Shown here in pieces: positions 23,481-36,426 of a stretch of DNA of 64,000 nucleotides (the stretch's first letter is position 1; each line of letters starts with the position of its first letter). The DNA is taken from assembly GCF_022201045.2 (NCBI RefSeq), contig NC_068558.1, forward strand, positions 24,788,001-24,852,000, given 5' to 3'. The translations under genes and the position numbers were made by a program. A model generated the notes under the pieces. That model saw only the letters and a list, made by a program, of their open reading frames with translations. It was not told the DNA's origin and searched no databases. The stretch comes from Citrus sinensis. Taxonomy: Eukaryota > Streptophyta > Magnoliopsida > Sapindales > Rutaceae.

Positions 23481-26400
23481 AATGCGCTGGTCAAATGATA
23501 GATTATGTTAGGCTTCTATGTAGACACATGTTCGATGTCTTAAAAGTGGAATAATTTCAAAAGATTCCTGTGAATATGGTTCTTCGTCGATGGGCAAAAA
23601 AAGGCCAAGGATCACAATATTTGTACCTTGTGATGCCACTAGTTGACATAGAAGTTTTAAATCTTGCCAGATTTAGTGCATTGTCAACAGCTTGCAACAA
23701 AATATGCTACAATACAACAAAAAATATCAAATCTATGAAGAGGTATTGGTTGAGATTAATCGGTTAACGTTAACTTTTGAACTACTACCTAAACCAGATG
23801 GGCTCCCAAATAAAATGGTTCGGGTATGACCAAATTCATGTAATCTAGCAATTATGTAATTTAAATTTTTTAAGTTGGCTCTTGCATGCTAGCATGCACG
23901 CAAATGACTTTTCAATGTCGATGGTGTGTTTTGTTGTATTCACTTAGACAAGTTCCTAAAATTGTAGTGCTTTTAGTGGTGTCAATCCTACATTATTCAC
24001 TTCTTCTTGTAACTAAGTTTTTAATTCTTTTTCTATTAGTGGCCTCATTAGCCATTTTAATCTCCAACAAATATATACAAACCTAGCTAATTAGTATTAA
24101 TATTAGACGAGGAGATAGGAACACGTATCACTATCAAATGTCGTCTCTATCAGGCTTGTATGAACATGTAATCAATTTCGATTTCAATCAAGTATCAATA
24201 TATAATCATCATTCTCAGTTGTGGGTTGACATCTACGTGCATGCTCTCTTGTTAACCTTCTAGAGAATATTGCCGCTTTGCTGCTGAGATAGCTTTTTCA
24301 CTTGAGAGCATATAATGTTCACCATTGCAACATAGTTCACGAGCTAATCATTGGCTAGTTCCAATAATTTATTTGGATTTTGATTCAATAGGGAATTAAA
24401 AAGTTAAATGGTTACCTTAACTCGTGTGTCTCCCGAAGTGTACTATTTAATTTCAAATAAAAAAATGACTTTATGACAATTAACAAGTTTACAAAATATC
24501 AAGCTTAACCATTAAACAAGTTTAATAATGTCGTACCAAAGCCGACGACTTGTTTGGAAGGAATTCTGAGCTGTCCATATTTATTGATTGGAAAGCTAAG
24601 GAACTTTATGTTTTCCATATTTGTTGGCATTTGGGACTGTAGAATCAAATCTAGGGAATAATGAAGACAGAAACATGAGCAAATTATCACTAAAGAAACC
24701 AAAACAAAATGCAAAAAGTACCGAAGATAATCACAGAGTATCTAGTTGGTAAATACCAATTGATTAGCCTATTTTTCTCCGATGACTGCTGAATGAGGAT
24801 CAAGTGATACGCTTTCATGGAAATCACCTAAATGTGATCAAATTGATTGAAATATATATTATAAGACAAACATATATTGTAACATGACCAACTTTTGGAA
24901 CCTAATACGTCTCAAGAACGAAATGTCCCAAGTGAAAGGCTCAATAAAGAATGTCGATTTACAAGTTCACCGTGACTAAAAGCCATTTCTTCACTAAAGA
25001 AAATATGCAATAATTGATAGAAACTTCATAAAAACCAGTTACACATAATTTATTACATAATTCCACACTTACCTTTCGTGAGCGTCTCTATCAAAAGCGT
25101 ATTGTATAAGCTTCAATTAATTTAGCCTAGCATGATCATTAAATTGAAATGGACCAGCTTTGTACTTAAGATATGCTTCCTGCGACACTAGATCGTCTAA
25201 TGAAAGTTGATACTGGCCTGGCCGACGATTCTTGCCTCACATTTGTAGTAAACCGACACTAGTATATGTTTAAGCCCTTTGGCCCACGTTAATTAGTTCG
25301 TTTATATCCTATATAAATTAAAGTTTGTATGTAAGTTCATTCATAGTGAATTATCATACACATAATATTTACAAAATGAGATTTAAAAACTCTACCTTAT
25401 CTCGAAGACTGAGTAGTGAAATGGGGACAAAACCTCCAACTAAGTAAGAGGATCTGTACGAATTTCACTTACTGCTTCACTTGTCCCAGCCCAGGCCATC
25501 TGATTATCGAAGTTCAAACCCTCGTCAATAGAGTCCTTACCATTGATTATAATCAATTTCTTTTTCTCATCAGTAGTTGGCTAGCTTTTTCCAACTAGGC
25601 ATGTAGGTTTCTTTACTTTTCAAGCTTGAAGATGGCGACAAGGGATCAGATGGTTGTTTTGATGGTACACTAACCAAGCACTTTAATCTCAATTCCTCCA
25701 AAGACATCTCAACTATCATATAAAGGACCATACTATTAAAGATATTTCATGCAACTATAAATTAACTAACAAAGTCAAAACTCTGAAATAAAGAAGTGCA
25801 ATTTATTTACTAGGTCAAATTAATTTCTCTACAGTAAACTGTTCAAGCAAAAGAGATGCAACAAACTATGCAACAAGAGAGGTGGCAGCAAGTTGTTCCA
25901 ACAAAAAAAATGATCAACTATTACATACGTAAAGATACTCTTTTTCAATAAATTAAAGTACAATTTTGCATCAGAAGCTAAATTAGGTTCTAAGTATAAA
26001 TTTATTGCAAAGCAAGTACTGCTACTTCATCATTTCCTAATAACCCCAGACTTTAATAAAAAAATTAACCCTAGAGTGCAAAAGTACAAATAAACACCAC
26101 TTTGGATGCCCTTACTGCAACATAAACATAACAAAAATTTTCGGCCTCACACATTACAGTAGTTACAACATAGAATGTAAGTAAATAGACACATTATAAT
26201 AGTCACAACATAGCATAAAAACCAAGCCCCATACAACTTCAAGTCATGCTATCGTATAAAGAACCATGATATTAAATTGCTTTTGTGCAACTATTTATTA
26301 ACTAACGAACTCAAAACTCTAAAAATAAATAAGTGCAATTTGTTTACCAAATCAAATTAATTCCTCTATAGCAAACTGCTCCAGCAAAAGAGATACAACA

Positions 26401-27390
26401 AAAGAGGTGGTAAAAAGATGCTCCAACAAAAACATAGAATCAACTATTACATAATGAAAGATACCCTTTTTCAATAAATTAAAACACAATTTTGCATCAG
26501 AAGCTAAATTAGGTTCTAATTAGTTTCTAAGTATAAATTTGTTGCAAAAAAAAAAGTACTGCTACTTCACTCATTTCTTAATAACCCTAAACGTCAATGA
26601 AAAATTAACCCTAAATATGAAAATTTACCACAATAGGCAAATTATTTGGCTCTTGTTCCTGCTACTAGTAGTACTACTGTTGCTAAATAATTATCCCTTT
26701 TCTCTATTCCTTCATCTCCAAAATCTACTCCACTCTTGCTACTGCTACTGTTGCTTCTGTTACTGCTAACCATAACAACCTAACATTCTTTGCTCTCTTT
26801 CAATAAACTAGCTAATCCATTTTTTAATTAGGTTTTCTTGTTAGATTATTTATAGAATTAATTGATTTAACTTAGATTTGTGCAAAATAAACAACATGCA
26901 AAATGAAGACATAATAGAAATCATACCAAGGGCTTCGAAAAAATGAAGGTGAGGAAGATAGTAAAATGAGGACAGAAAATGATTGTGAGGAACACGATAG
27001 TGATACCACGAAACACACCTTCACTCAGTCAATTTCATAATGCAATCGGTAACCAAGACGTTAAAAAGACGATGGCAATATGACAATGGCCGAGATTTTG
27101 GTATGATGATGGTAAAAAGGAAATCAATATAAGAGATTAAGAGAAGTTAGAATCGAGGGTTTTAGCCTTACTCTACTCTTTGTATATTTGTGAGTTGTAT
27201 ATTGATACTTAGAAAAAAAATTAGAGATTAGAGAAGTGCAAATCAGTACCAAAACGGTGCGTTTCAAGTTTTTAAATTTTATTTTATAATAAAAATTTTA
27301 TATTTTATATTTATGTACAAAACACAGTCATTCCAACTCAGCTAAAATGATGACGTGTCTTCATTCATATAATATTGTATTTTAAATAAT
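23481..27390. other. AT-rich stretch without recognised gene
   Basis: No ORF here shows a family I recognise and no RNA gene is seen. The right part is probably the body of the CACTA element whose end is at 27,651. It contains an imperfect direct repeat of about 350 bp (see next entry). I could not find the opposite CACTA end (a CACTACAAAAA-type start) to the left, so the size of that element is unknown. Confidence 0.5.
25715..26560 (+). repeat. Imperfect direct repeat, two copies of about 350 bp
   Basis: 25,715-26,080 and 26,245-26,570 share blocks such as TTTGCATCAGAAGCTAAATT and AGCAAAAGAGAT with indels between them. The start-to-start distance is about 530 bp. No coding sense is seen; it probably belongs to the CACTA element. 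Confidence 0.7.
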
Positions 27391-27399
27391 ACCAAAAAT

Positions 27400-27651
27400 T
27401 TTGATAAAAAAGCACCAAAATCAAGTCAACGTGAAAATTCTATCATGAGTTATTGACGTTTAAATTTATATCACAAAGACATCATATATTATTGACATAA
27501 TCTTTTTCTATCATGAATCCATCACGAATCAGTCATGAATATATGATAGACAAAAATCTACCACAATTATATCATGCTTTTATGACCTATGCCTTTCTTC
27601 TCAGAATCCGTCACAAAGTGTCTGTCATCTATTGTCAGTTTTTTTGTAGTG
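27400..27651. mobile_element. One end of a CACTA (En/Spm) DNA transposon
   Basis: The sequence ends with GTCAGTTTTTTTGTAGTG at 27,651; its complement starts CACTACAAAAAAACTGAC, the standard CACTA terminus. Just inside are repeated subterminal motifs (TGTGACGGATTC, CGTGATGGATTCATGA on the complement). The element interrupts a copia protease reading frame immediately to the right (27,652 onward). The other terminus and the 3-bp target duplication were not found. Confidence 0.75.
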
Positions 27652-28676
27652 TCCTAAAATTCACAGTCAGAGGAGAAAAAAGTGACAACACAATTCATAT
27701 CTTTTGTTAACTTACTAACTGACAAAACATTATATGCCAACTTAGGCACATATAAAAATTTCAAAATCATATGTGATAAGCAAACTGTGCCCTCTCCAAA
27801 ATATAGGTGACATTTTTTCATTCGTAACCCATTTTTTGATCATATTTTTGCACTTGTCAAGATCCTCAACAACATCCATAGACTTAGTCATATGGTCAAA
27901 GGCCCTTGTATCTACAATCCAATAACCTACCTGCTGTGACTTTGACAAGAATGTTTGTTTATTTTTCTTGTTTGTGCCATAGCTATAGTAGGAATCTTTG
28001 AGTTTTGACTCTCGAATCCTGCTGACACCTTAGTTTGGTTGAGAAGTTACCATAACATCTCCACTTGCTCTATTGAGAAATTAAATCCAGTAGCTTTGCT
28101 TGAATCTAATTCCACCATGTAGGCTGATCTAGATTGCTTGTGCTACTTTCTTGATTTTCAAACAGGTGGCTTGTCGTATAAGTCCCAACAATTTCATAGG
28201 TGTGATAGGGCTTGTTATAATAAACACAACAGATCTCGTCTCTAGACTAAGATCCATGGCCATCATCTTGTTTCTTTGCTGTAAGAGCCAAGCCTCGTGT
28301 TTCCAAGGAAAGGGCGTTTTATTTAGAATAATTGATCATCACACATTTCCTATTTTTCTCTATTTTAACTTCAATAAAGGATTCTCAAAGGGTTGGAAAA
28401 GACTATATCCCAAGCAGCCTTCCACGTACTTCATCCAAGCCTAGATTTAATCTCTACAAAAAATCTAAAGTACGCTTTTCTCAAGCATCTTCTTGTATTT
28501 TTCTACATCAGTAATACAAGACCATGCCACCACATAAAAAAGATCAATTGCCTGTGACAACTCCATTATGCAATTATAATATTCAGTGACCATGACACTT
28601 CCTCATCTGGTGTTGTGAATAGATGTATTTTCAAGATCGGAATAAATTTCTTGGACCGCCTCCCAAATCTTCTTTG
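27652..28676 (-). pseudogene. Copia fragment (element B): gag and protease
   Basis: Minus strand. Starting near 28,680 the frame reads AKKIWEAVQEIYSDLENTS, then VTEYYNCIMEL, which is the gag (UBN2) domain of copia elements. A protease piece follows at 27,948-27,742 with YWIVDTRAFDHMTKS; the active-site DSG is changed to DTR. Sequence with LAYNVLSVSKLTKDMN continues to 27,652, where the CACTA end cuts it. Several stops and frameshifts are present. The start of gag and everything after protease are missing. The family differs from element C, so these are not two halves of one element. Confidence 0.8.
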
Positions 28677-31150
28677 CTATCTTGTAAAATAAATAAGTTC
28701 ATTCAATACTTGGCTCCCTAGAATTAATGACTGACGATTTTTTGTGCCACTCTGGTCCTGCTTCAGAAGAATTTGAAATTTTTTTTCTGGATTATTTTCT
28801 ACATATATCGATATACTCTCTGACTTTTCTTTCACGGTGCTATTATCCTCATCTTTCCTTTGTAGTTGATCTTTTACAAAGATAACATCCCTGTTGATGA
28901 CAATCTTGTGGGCAGTGGGATCCCACAGATGATACCCCTTCAATCCATTAGCATACCCCAAGAAGATACGTCTCCTGTATTTTGGATCCAGCTTTGTTCT
29001 TTTTGTGGCATTGTACATCACGTATATAGGACATCCAAATGTGTACAAACGAGAGTAATTAGCTAACTTTTTAGTCCACATATCCATCGGTGTCTTCAGC
29101 CTAATTGCTGTAGATGGGTACCAATTCACCACATAATAGGCGTTTTTGGCTGCTTCTGTGCAAAATGAGTTTGGTAGACCAGAAGTCCTCAATATGACAC
29201 TTATCTTTTCTGTAAGTGTTCTGTTCGTCCACTATGCCACTCCATTTTCTTGAGGAGTGCATGGCACTATGAACTGTCTCTGAATATTTTTTTTTGTTTA
29301 CATAATGCAAGAAATTCTCCATCTATATATTATCTACCATTATCTTTCCTCAAACACTTAATCCTTTTTCTAGATTCAAGTTCAACCCGCGCTATATATT
29401 CCTTGTGCACTGGAAATGGATATGACTGTTCTTTAATTGGATAAACTTAATATCTCCTGGAACAGTCATCAATGAAAGTCACCATGTACTTTGCACCTCC
29501 CAGGGATTTATTTAGTAATTCCCAAACATCATAATGAATCAAGTTTAGAATGCATTTACTTCTAGTGGCAAATCTGCTGAACTACAATTTATATTGCTTA
29601 CTTGTAACACGGTGCTCGCAAAATAGTAAGTTCATCGATTTGAGCCACGGAAGCAACTTCTATCTAGAGAGAATCTCCAAACCTTATTCCAATATGTAGC
29701 TAAGTTTGAGACGCCACCTCATCGCCGACTCTTCTCCATTTCATGCGACACATATATCAACTTCCCGCAATGTTTTTCCTTTAAGCATAAATAGATTGGC
29801 ATTGATATTTTCTATCTTCATCAATACAAGCACACCTCTAACAATCGTCATGATCTTATTTTCCACCTGAGTTTTGTAGCCAAGAATATTTATTTGTCCT
29901 TAAGGCAATATATTTTCTTCAGGCCTTTGACATGTCGTACCTCTTGAATAGTGTAAACTATACAGTCAAACATTTTTATTTTGACAGTATTAACACCAGC
30001 GATCTCTAAGGCATGATCATCACCCATTTATATAGATCTTACTGAGATAGGTTCATATTTATGGAACTATTCTCTCCGAGAGGTCATGTGCCAGGTAGCT
30101 TCCAAGTCTATAAGGTAGACGTTAGATAGCTATTTTCTGCCTTCTGCAACCATAGTTACCTTACTGTATAAAACGTCACCATCATCTAAGGTACTCACTA
30201 CACACCCCTAAGCATTTGATGACTCAAGATATTTACCCTCTCTTCTCTTTTGGTTACTCCAATACTCTTTCTTGACATGCTTTATTTTGCCACATTTGTA
30301 GCACCTGATCTTCTTTTTACTTCTTGATTTTGATCCATCATAATTATGACTTCTACGGGGACTACATACTGTTGATCTCCCTCTTACTATCATTAGCATT
30401 TTCACTTGTTGTGAACTTGCTTATCTATCTTTCTTGTTTTATGTCTACTCCCGTCTTCTAATATAGAGGCTACAACATCATAGAAGACTAGGTACTCCGT
30501 AAGGTTATTGTTCATCAGGTTGATGAAGAGTTGATTATATGAGTCAGGTAGACTTTGAAGTAGAAGCTCCGCACGTTTAATTTCCTCTATTTTATACCCC
30601 AATGTCGTAAATTTTGAAAATAAAGTTTTTAGAGTATTGATATTATCGGGCACCATTGTTGTTTCTACCATTCCAAGAGTATAGAGTTAAGTTGATCCAT
30701 ACGAGTTATGTAGACTTTGAAATAGAAGCTCCGCACGTTCAATTTCCTCTATTTCATACCCCAACATCATAAATTTTAAAAATAGAGTTTATAGAGTGTT
30801 GATATGGTCGGTCACCGTTGTGGTTTCTGCTATTCAAAGAGTATAGAGTTTCCTCTTCAAGAAAATTTTGTTGTGTAGTTATTTGGCCTTATACAGTTTT
30901 GTGAGAATATCCTAAATACCCTTTACTATATTTTCTTCCGCCACATTAGATAATACCCTATCTGAAAATGCTAGGTGTAACTTAGTAATTGCATTGTCGT
31001 CCATCTCATTCCACTTGTCATCAGTGATTTATGCAGGTCTTTCCCCAATTGTTTCTAAACAATTATTTTTCCTCACGATTGCCCGCATCTTCATTTTCCA
31101 CAACAAGAAATTGCTCCCAATAAACTTCTCAATTTCAAAAATTTCCACCA
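28677..31150 (-). pseudogene. Copia fragment (element A): gag to integrase
   Basis: Minus strand, beginning near 31,150 with MVEIFEIEKFIGSNFLLWKM, a gag start of the Tork/Tnt1-like type with at least two stops in the first 90 codons. Gag continues at 30,671-30,402. At 30,405-30,208 lies the zinc knuckle CYKCGKIKHVKKEYW, in which the last cysteine of CX2CX4HX4C has become Tyr. Integrase pieces follow; the last, 29,192-28,677, has SRLYTFGCPIYVM and RRIFLGYANGLKGYHLWDP. After that the sequence switches straight into gag of element B, so RT and RNase H were lost. The matching 5' LTR is at 31,498-32,052. Confidence 0.85.
30530..30850 (-). repeat. 162-bp tandem duplication inside copia gag
   Basis: TAGAAGCTCCGCACGTT occurs at 30,561 and, 162 bp on, at 30,723, and about 130-160 bp around each match closely. 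The step is 54 codons, so the duplication did not shift the frame when it arose. Confidence 0.8.
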
Positions 31151-31497
31151 TTTTGTTAATACCGTACACAAGTTAGTGTACCTTCTTGAATAGTTATGAG
31201 TGATCACACGTGTGAAAATGCACACTAGGAAAATTCCTGTGAAAGACTGAAGGGATCACAATGGTCCCACTTAAAATCCCGACTCCTTAGGCTCTTATCG
31301 TCTTTGAGACAAGATGTTCCTAGAAATGTACAAGCCCACATGATTACTTCAACTCGTGCCACCATTCCTTGCTTTGTACTGCAGAATTCTTGAATCGCTT
31401 TCACCGTTTCATGTAAATAGTGTTGTATATGTGAATAGTATCATTTACGTGAATAGTACCTGACTCCAAAAAATGCAACCAATGGCTCTAAACCACT

Positions 31498-32052
31498 TGT
31501 TGGGAAATTCGGTGGGTAAAGTAGACATCTAGCTAAAGTAAAATTGAAAAATAATGATGACATAGGGACACTAAAATTTACTTAGTTCGGTTTTTAGCCT
31601 ACCTCCACAGGCAAAGATAGAAGAAAATATTTTTTCTAGTAAAAATGAGTTACAAGTATTATAGTGTTTTGACTCACAACCGAAAACCTCAATACATCCA
31701 AACTCTTAAAAACACTAGAACTTGAGCTGAAAGTTCTCAACGCTCCCAACTTACACCTCTTGGTACCCTCACTTGAATTGGAGAAAATGGGATGAATGAA
31801 GAGGGCAAATGAAGCCTCTATTTATAGGTCAGGCAATGCCCAAAAAATCAATAATGGTGGGCAATATTAAAATAATATAAAATTTCTCCTAATTTTCCAT
31901 TTTAGTGCCAAAGTCAAAAGTTATATTCCTTCTACTTACTCATGTTTCCCACTTACTCAACAACTTTATGCAAGAGTCAAAAGTTGCATACTAGCTGCAT
32001 GCAATTGTTTGCCACATAGAAGTATTTGTCATATGCATGCACATGTCCAACA
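31498..32052 (-). repeat. 5' LTR of copia element A
   Basis: A 555-bp block starting TGTTGG and ending CCAACA, a perfect 6-bp inverted terminal pair. Directly left of it (31,483-31,495) is a degenerate complement of the initiator-methionine tRNA primer site (TGGCTCTAAACCA), and gag follows on the minus strand. A TATA box (CTATAAATAG on the minus strand) lies near 31,818-31,827. The second LTR is absent from the window. Confidence 0.8.
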
Positions 32053-32724
32053 TAATGTTCTGATTTCTATCATCATTATACTATTATAGAGAATTGAAAA
32101 TTAGTAATTAAATTGCTTAAGAGAAACGGGAGATTTTTCGACAATATATACAGAAAATTTGGGAAGATTATATTTACTGTGCTATTGAAATAAATCATAA
32201 TGATTTTATATGCATCAAGATCTTTTGAATTTACAAGACTAAAAAAGAATCTCCTTGTTCTTGATATTTTGTGCAATTTCTAATCGAGGAGTATGAACGA
32301 TGGTGATGAAAATTGAATTGACACTATAAAGATGATTGACTTGATATTGGTTCGACTGAGATTGGTAGTCTTTATTATCTTGATTCTCTTTCTTCTTGTG
32401 TTATCAATTCATTATTAGTTTGCAGTATGTTTTTTTCTATTTATAACCAGCTTGTTCTAGCTTTTCCTTTTCTTTCGAGGGGTTTTGTCCCTCGACTAGA
32501 CATCATCATCATCATCATCATCATGTTGAAAGGCCAAAGAGGACAAAATTGCTCAAAATTGAAACTATTTGAGCACCAAAAGAATTTTATTAAACTCAAT
32601 GACTTTATTGATATTTTGTAAGAAACACTACACGCGACTCACAACTCACACTTCTTATTTCTCTCTTATTCCTCACTCTTTACTTGATGCATAACCAAAT
32701 GATACAAAGGGGTATTTATAGTAT

Positions 32725-32926
32725 GAGTAATGATACAGCCACAAACTCTTGTACAAACTTATTTTGTACAAACTGACGTGGCATTAATTCATTGGTTGAA
32801 TGAAAATATAAATTAATAAAAATAAATCATGTGGGCTAAGTGATATTTAATTCAACCAATCTTATCATGCCACATCAGTTTGTACAAAATAAGTTTGTAC
32901 AAGAGTTTGTGGCTGTATCATTACTC
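32725..32926. mobile_element. 202-bp Mutator-type MITE with 60-bp inverted ends
   Basis: The first and last 60 bp (starting GAGTAATGATACAGCC) are inverted copies with one mismatch, and weaker pairing extends further inward. The element is flanked by a perfect 9-bp target duplication, TTATAGTAT, at 32,716-32,724 and 32,927-32,935. A 9-bp duplication is the mark of the Mutator superfamily. The interior has no coding capacity. Confidence 0.93.
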
Positions 32927-33141
32927 TTATAGTATATAAGAATAAATTTATGAATCTAAATCATTCAAATAAAAATTACAAAAAATTTATAACCATTGAT
33001 TTTTACCTACCACTAATAATTTCACTTACCACACTTATAATTAATAATTTAAACCTCACAAATCATACTTACTCATGGAACCTTATGGATTGGGCTTATT
33101 AATTTGGGCTTAATGACTGGTGGTGTTGGGCTTATTTTAAC

Positions 33142-33186
33142 ACATTGTTGTTGTTGTTGTTGTTGTTGTTATTATTATTATTTTCT
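33142..33186 (+). repeat. TTG/TTA microsatellite
   Basis: About ten TTG units followed by four TTA units at the start of an older, degenerate piece of the miraculin-unit 3' flank. Confidence 0.9.
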
Positions 33187-33660
33187 TTAATAAATTTCTG
33201 TTGCTTGTTGAGGTTTACTTTAAAAAAAACAAAAAAAAGGCACAACAAAAAAAAAGGCCGTGATTCCTCAATTTGAGAGGGGAAAACAAAATATTTAGCA
33301 CGAAAAGGAAAAAATTATATATATATACATACGTTTGCATGGCTAGCTTAATTTCAACTTCAATTTATTTTGAAGTTTTTGCTCTACAGTTTCTCGTCAG
33401 TAACTATGATAAGGCTCATTGCATCCCTTCTGATCTGCTGTGTAAGTTCTTTAATCTAAATAAATTTCCTCTTTATTGAAGTTCATTTAAAAAAAAAAAA
33501 AAGATGCCTGGCCAATTACTTTAATCGCAAGCTTGAATTCGAGTGGAAAAATGCGAAATGTCGGATGATTGATTATTTTCCCGAATAGTGTTTCAATGGA
33601 TAAGGACCAACGGACTCTGTGGCAAAGATTAAATCACGAGTTTCTTATTGTTATATGCTC
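33187..33660 (+). repeat. Degenerate pieces of the miraculin unit 3' flank
   Basis: 33,187-33,380 resembles 11,105-11,310, and 33,520-33,655 resembles 10,655-10,785 (shared ACTCTGTGGCAAAGATTAAA). The two pieces are in the opposite order to copy A, which suggests remains of two neighbouring older units. The flanking sequence 33,660-34,736 is AT-rich and shows no gene. Confidence 0.7.
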
Positions 33661-34736
33661 CTTTTGTCAACTCCATTTCGTATTTGTAATTTGTACATAT
33701 TCCTCGTCTGTCATTTCGGATAATTGCAAACTCTATAACGTGAACACATGCATCAATCATTTCATCCAAAATATCAAAATGCATTTAATTTTTTCTATCA
33801 CACCTACTTAAAAGATTGATCACAAGTGTCTTCTTCGTTTCATCCACAATATCCACATGGGGTTCAGCTACCGTGCAACTGTTATACGGTACCTACTATT
33901 TTGTCTTCTTGTGATGTTATCGTCAGATTTAATGTAGGAGCACATTCAATGGTAGGATGCTATAGTTTGGTAATTAACGCTACACTTCCTGTTATATACT
34001 GAAATTCTAAAAAAATCAAAGTTTTACAATTCTGACACATAAATCCAGATTGTTTCAAATTTGTGAATAATTTAAACAATTAAAAAAATAGATAAGCTGT
34101 CTCAAGTTAAAAAATTCTTAAAAAACTAAACATCAATATCTAATTCTTTTTTTTTAATTTAAGGAGTGAGATAAGTAATGACTTCACATTAAAATTTAAT
34201 TAATAAATTAACTTAAAAAATAAAACTAGCATGACATTACTAAAATAAAATATTATATAAATAATTATAAAAATTATGTATTTTATTTTCTTTTTTTACA
34301 CTTTGATCGCCGCATTAAATTATATGCAGACTAGACTTTATATAAAAAAAACTACAATACAATTTAATTTCAAAATTATTAGTTATTCAAAAATAATAAA
34401 ACTTAAACTTTATTTATAGATATAAGTCAACTTGACATCAATCACTTATAACTAATAGATTTGATTTATTATTTTAATTTATTCAATTGTCATGGCCTCA
34501 CAATTGCCATCCGAATCTTCAAATTAAATTTCTACATTTTGTCTTAGTTGTGATGTGAAAAATAATTGAGATAATTGGTTAGTTAATGATATCAAGGTGG
34601 AGAAAAAAAGAATAAAATATCTTAATATATAAGAGAGGAAAAGAGAAAAAATAACATTATCATACATTTATAAATAAATTACAAATAAAGAAAAAAGTAG
34701 GAGGTCAATAGATAAATGACGCAATGGTGGTACCGA

Positions 34737-35733
34737 GCAATAGTTGCACCATAGTTTTGCCCATCAACTTGGCATAGGTTTTGCATTATTTATTGTGTAG
34801 GGACGATATAGATGTGCAAGACTATTTCTAGCTTAAAATCAACGTGCAGGGGAGATAAAATAGGTATACAATCGGTGGGTGAAGCGAAGAAATAAGGATC
34901 ACATTAAAATGTTAAATATCATTCCCAATCAACATTAAATTTATGGTTGTCATATTGTGATATTGAAGTTCATGGACCCAATTTATACTCAAATTAAAAT
35001 TAGCTCAAGAGTCGAGGGTAACATGGTTATTGTCAGCCAACTTGGGATATTTTCCTCAACAATCCCAGTAATGAGCAAGCTAGCAGGTGCAGAAGCTGAA
35101 AACCTTAGCTGCAGGGATGCGTGTGTATGGAAAACAATTAAGATAAATTTTATTGTATTATACAATTTGTTGATGTAATGAAAGACTCTATGCCATTTTT
35201 AATAAGTTTATTCATCATATGTGAAGGTATCCAAATCAATAAGACTTATAAACACACCCAAAAAAGATAAGTTGTAATAAAATTATAATAGACATGTAGA
35301 AATTTAAAGGTGCAGTGCATGATTAGAGTACTTATAGTAAAAGTTAGGATAGAGAGAGCTATATATATACTCACTTTGTTAAAATGAAAATATTACTATC
35401 AAACAAAAAAATATTTTCGTACTTTTAAATTTTTATTATGATTTAGCAAAATATTTTCGTATTAGAAAAAAATTTAATTTCTTATAGAGGTCATGACCCA
35501 TATTACATGATAAGTTAGTGTCATCTCACTCGCACATAAATGCCGTTCTAATATTACATTGAAGCTCATGAATTTAATTTATAATAAAACACCAACTCAA
35601 TAATTACAATTTTTTGAATAAATTGTTGTGTGAATAAAACAAAACAAATCAAAACAAAAAAGATAAATAACTGTTAGCCATTTCTGGATTGTAATTATCT
35701 TCGCATGTCAATGCGGTCCAGTTACGTTGCCTC
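34737..35733 (+). repeat. Pieces of the miraculin unit flanking the hAT insertion
   Basis: 34,737-35,608 matches 14,301-15,172; 35,609-35,712 matches about 8,122-8,211. The sequence is then interrupted by the hAT element at 35,734. Confidence 0.82.
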
Positions 35734-36426
35734 TAGGAATGGCAAAATGTCGGGTCGGGCTCGGGCTCGGGCTTGGCCAATCCCTATCCGACCCGATCAA
35801 AAGAAATTTGAAACCCAACCCTAAAAAAGCTCGAATACTATTTAGTTAGGATCGGGCCAAACCCGACCCGAATCGGGCCAACATCGGGTCGGGCCCAACC
35901 CGACCCTACCGAAATAGTTAACCTCACAATTCAATTCTCATTTCCCCACCACCAATTCAATCAATTCGGCAATTACTCAACTATTTCAAACACAATTCAA
36001 TGCCGCTTTCCACAATCATTTCAACAAATTCCACAACTATTTCAACCCCACACACAAATCAATTCCAAAATCCAACATGAAAAACACACAATCCAATTAA
36101 ATTAAAAACACACAATGTAATTCCACAACCATTTTACCCATACACAATTCAATTCAACAACCCAACATAAAAAATAAAAAATTCATGTCTTATATAAATA
36201 AAAACACAATGCAATTAAATTAAAAACACACAATGTAATTCCACAATCATTTTAGTCATACACAATTCAATTCAACAACCCAACATAAAAAAAAAAACTC
36301 ATGTCTTATACAAATAAAAACACAATGCAATTAAATTAAAAACACACAATGTGTGATGTTGTGAGGATGTGTTGTGTGTGTGTGTTAACTTGTCTCAATT
36401 TTTTTTTTAAAAAATAGGGTCGGGTC

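Noticed and set aside
20894..29192. Copia fragments as one interrupted element
   Set aside because: The pre-integrase sequences near 23,200 and 27,700 belong to different families, and the domain order (gag, integrase, gag, protease, then pre-integrase to RNase H) needs at least three elements.
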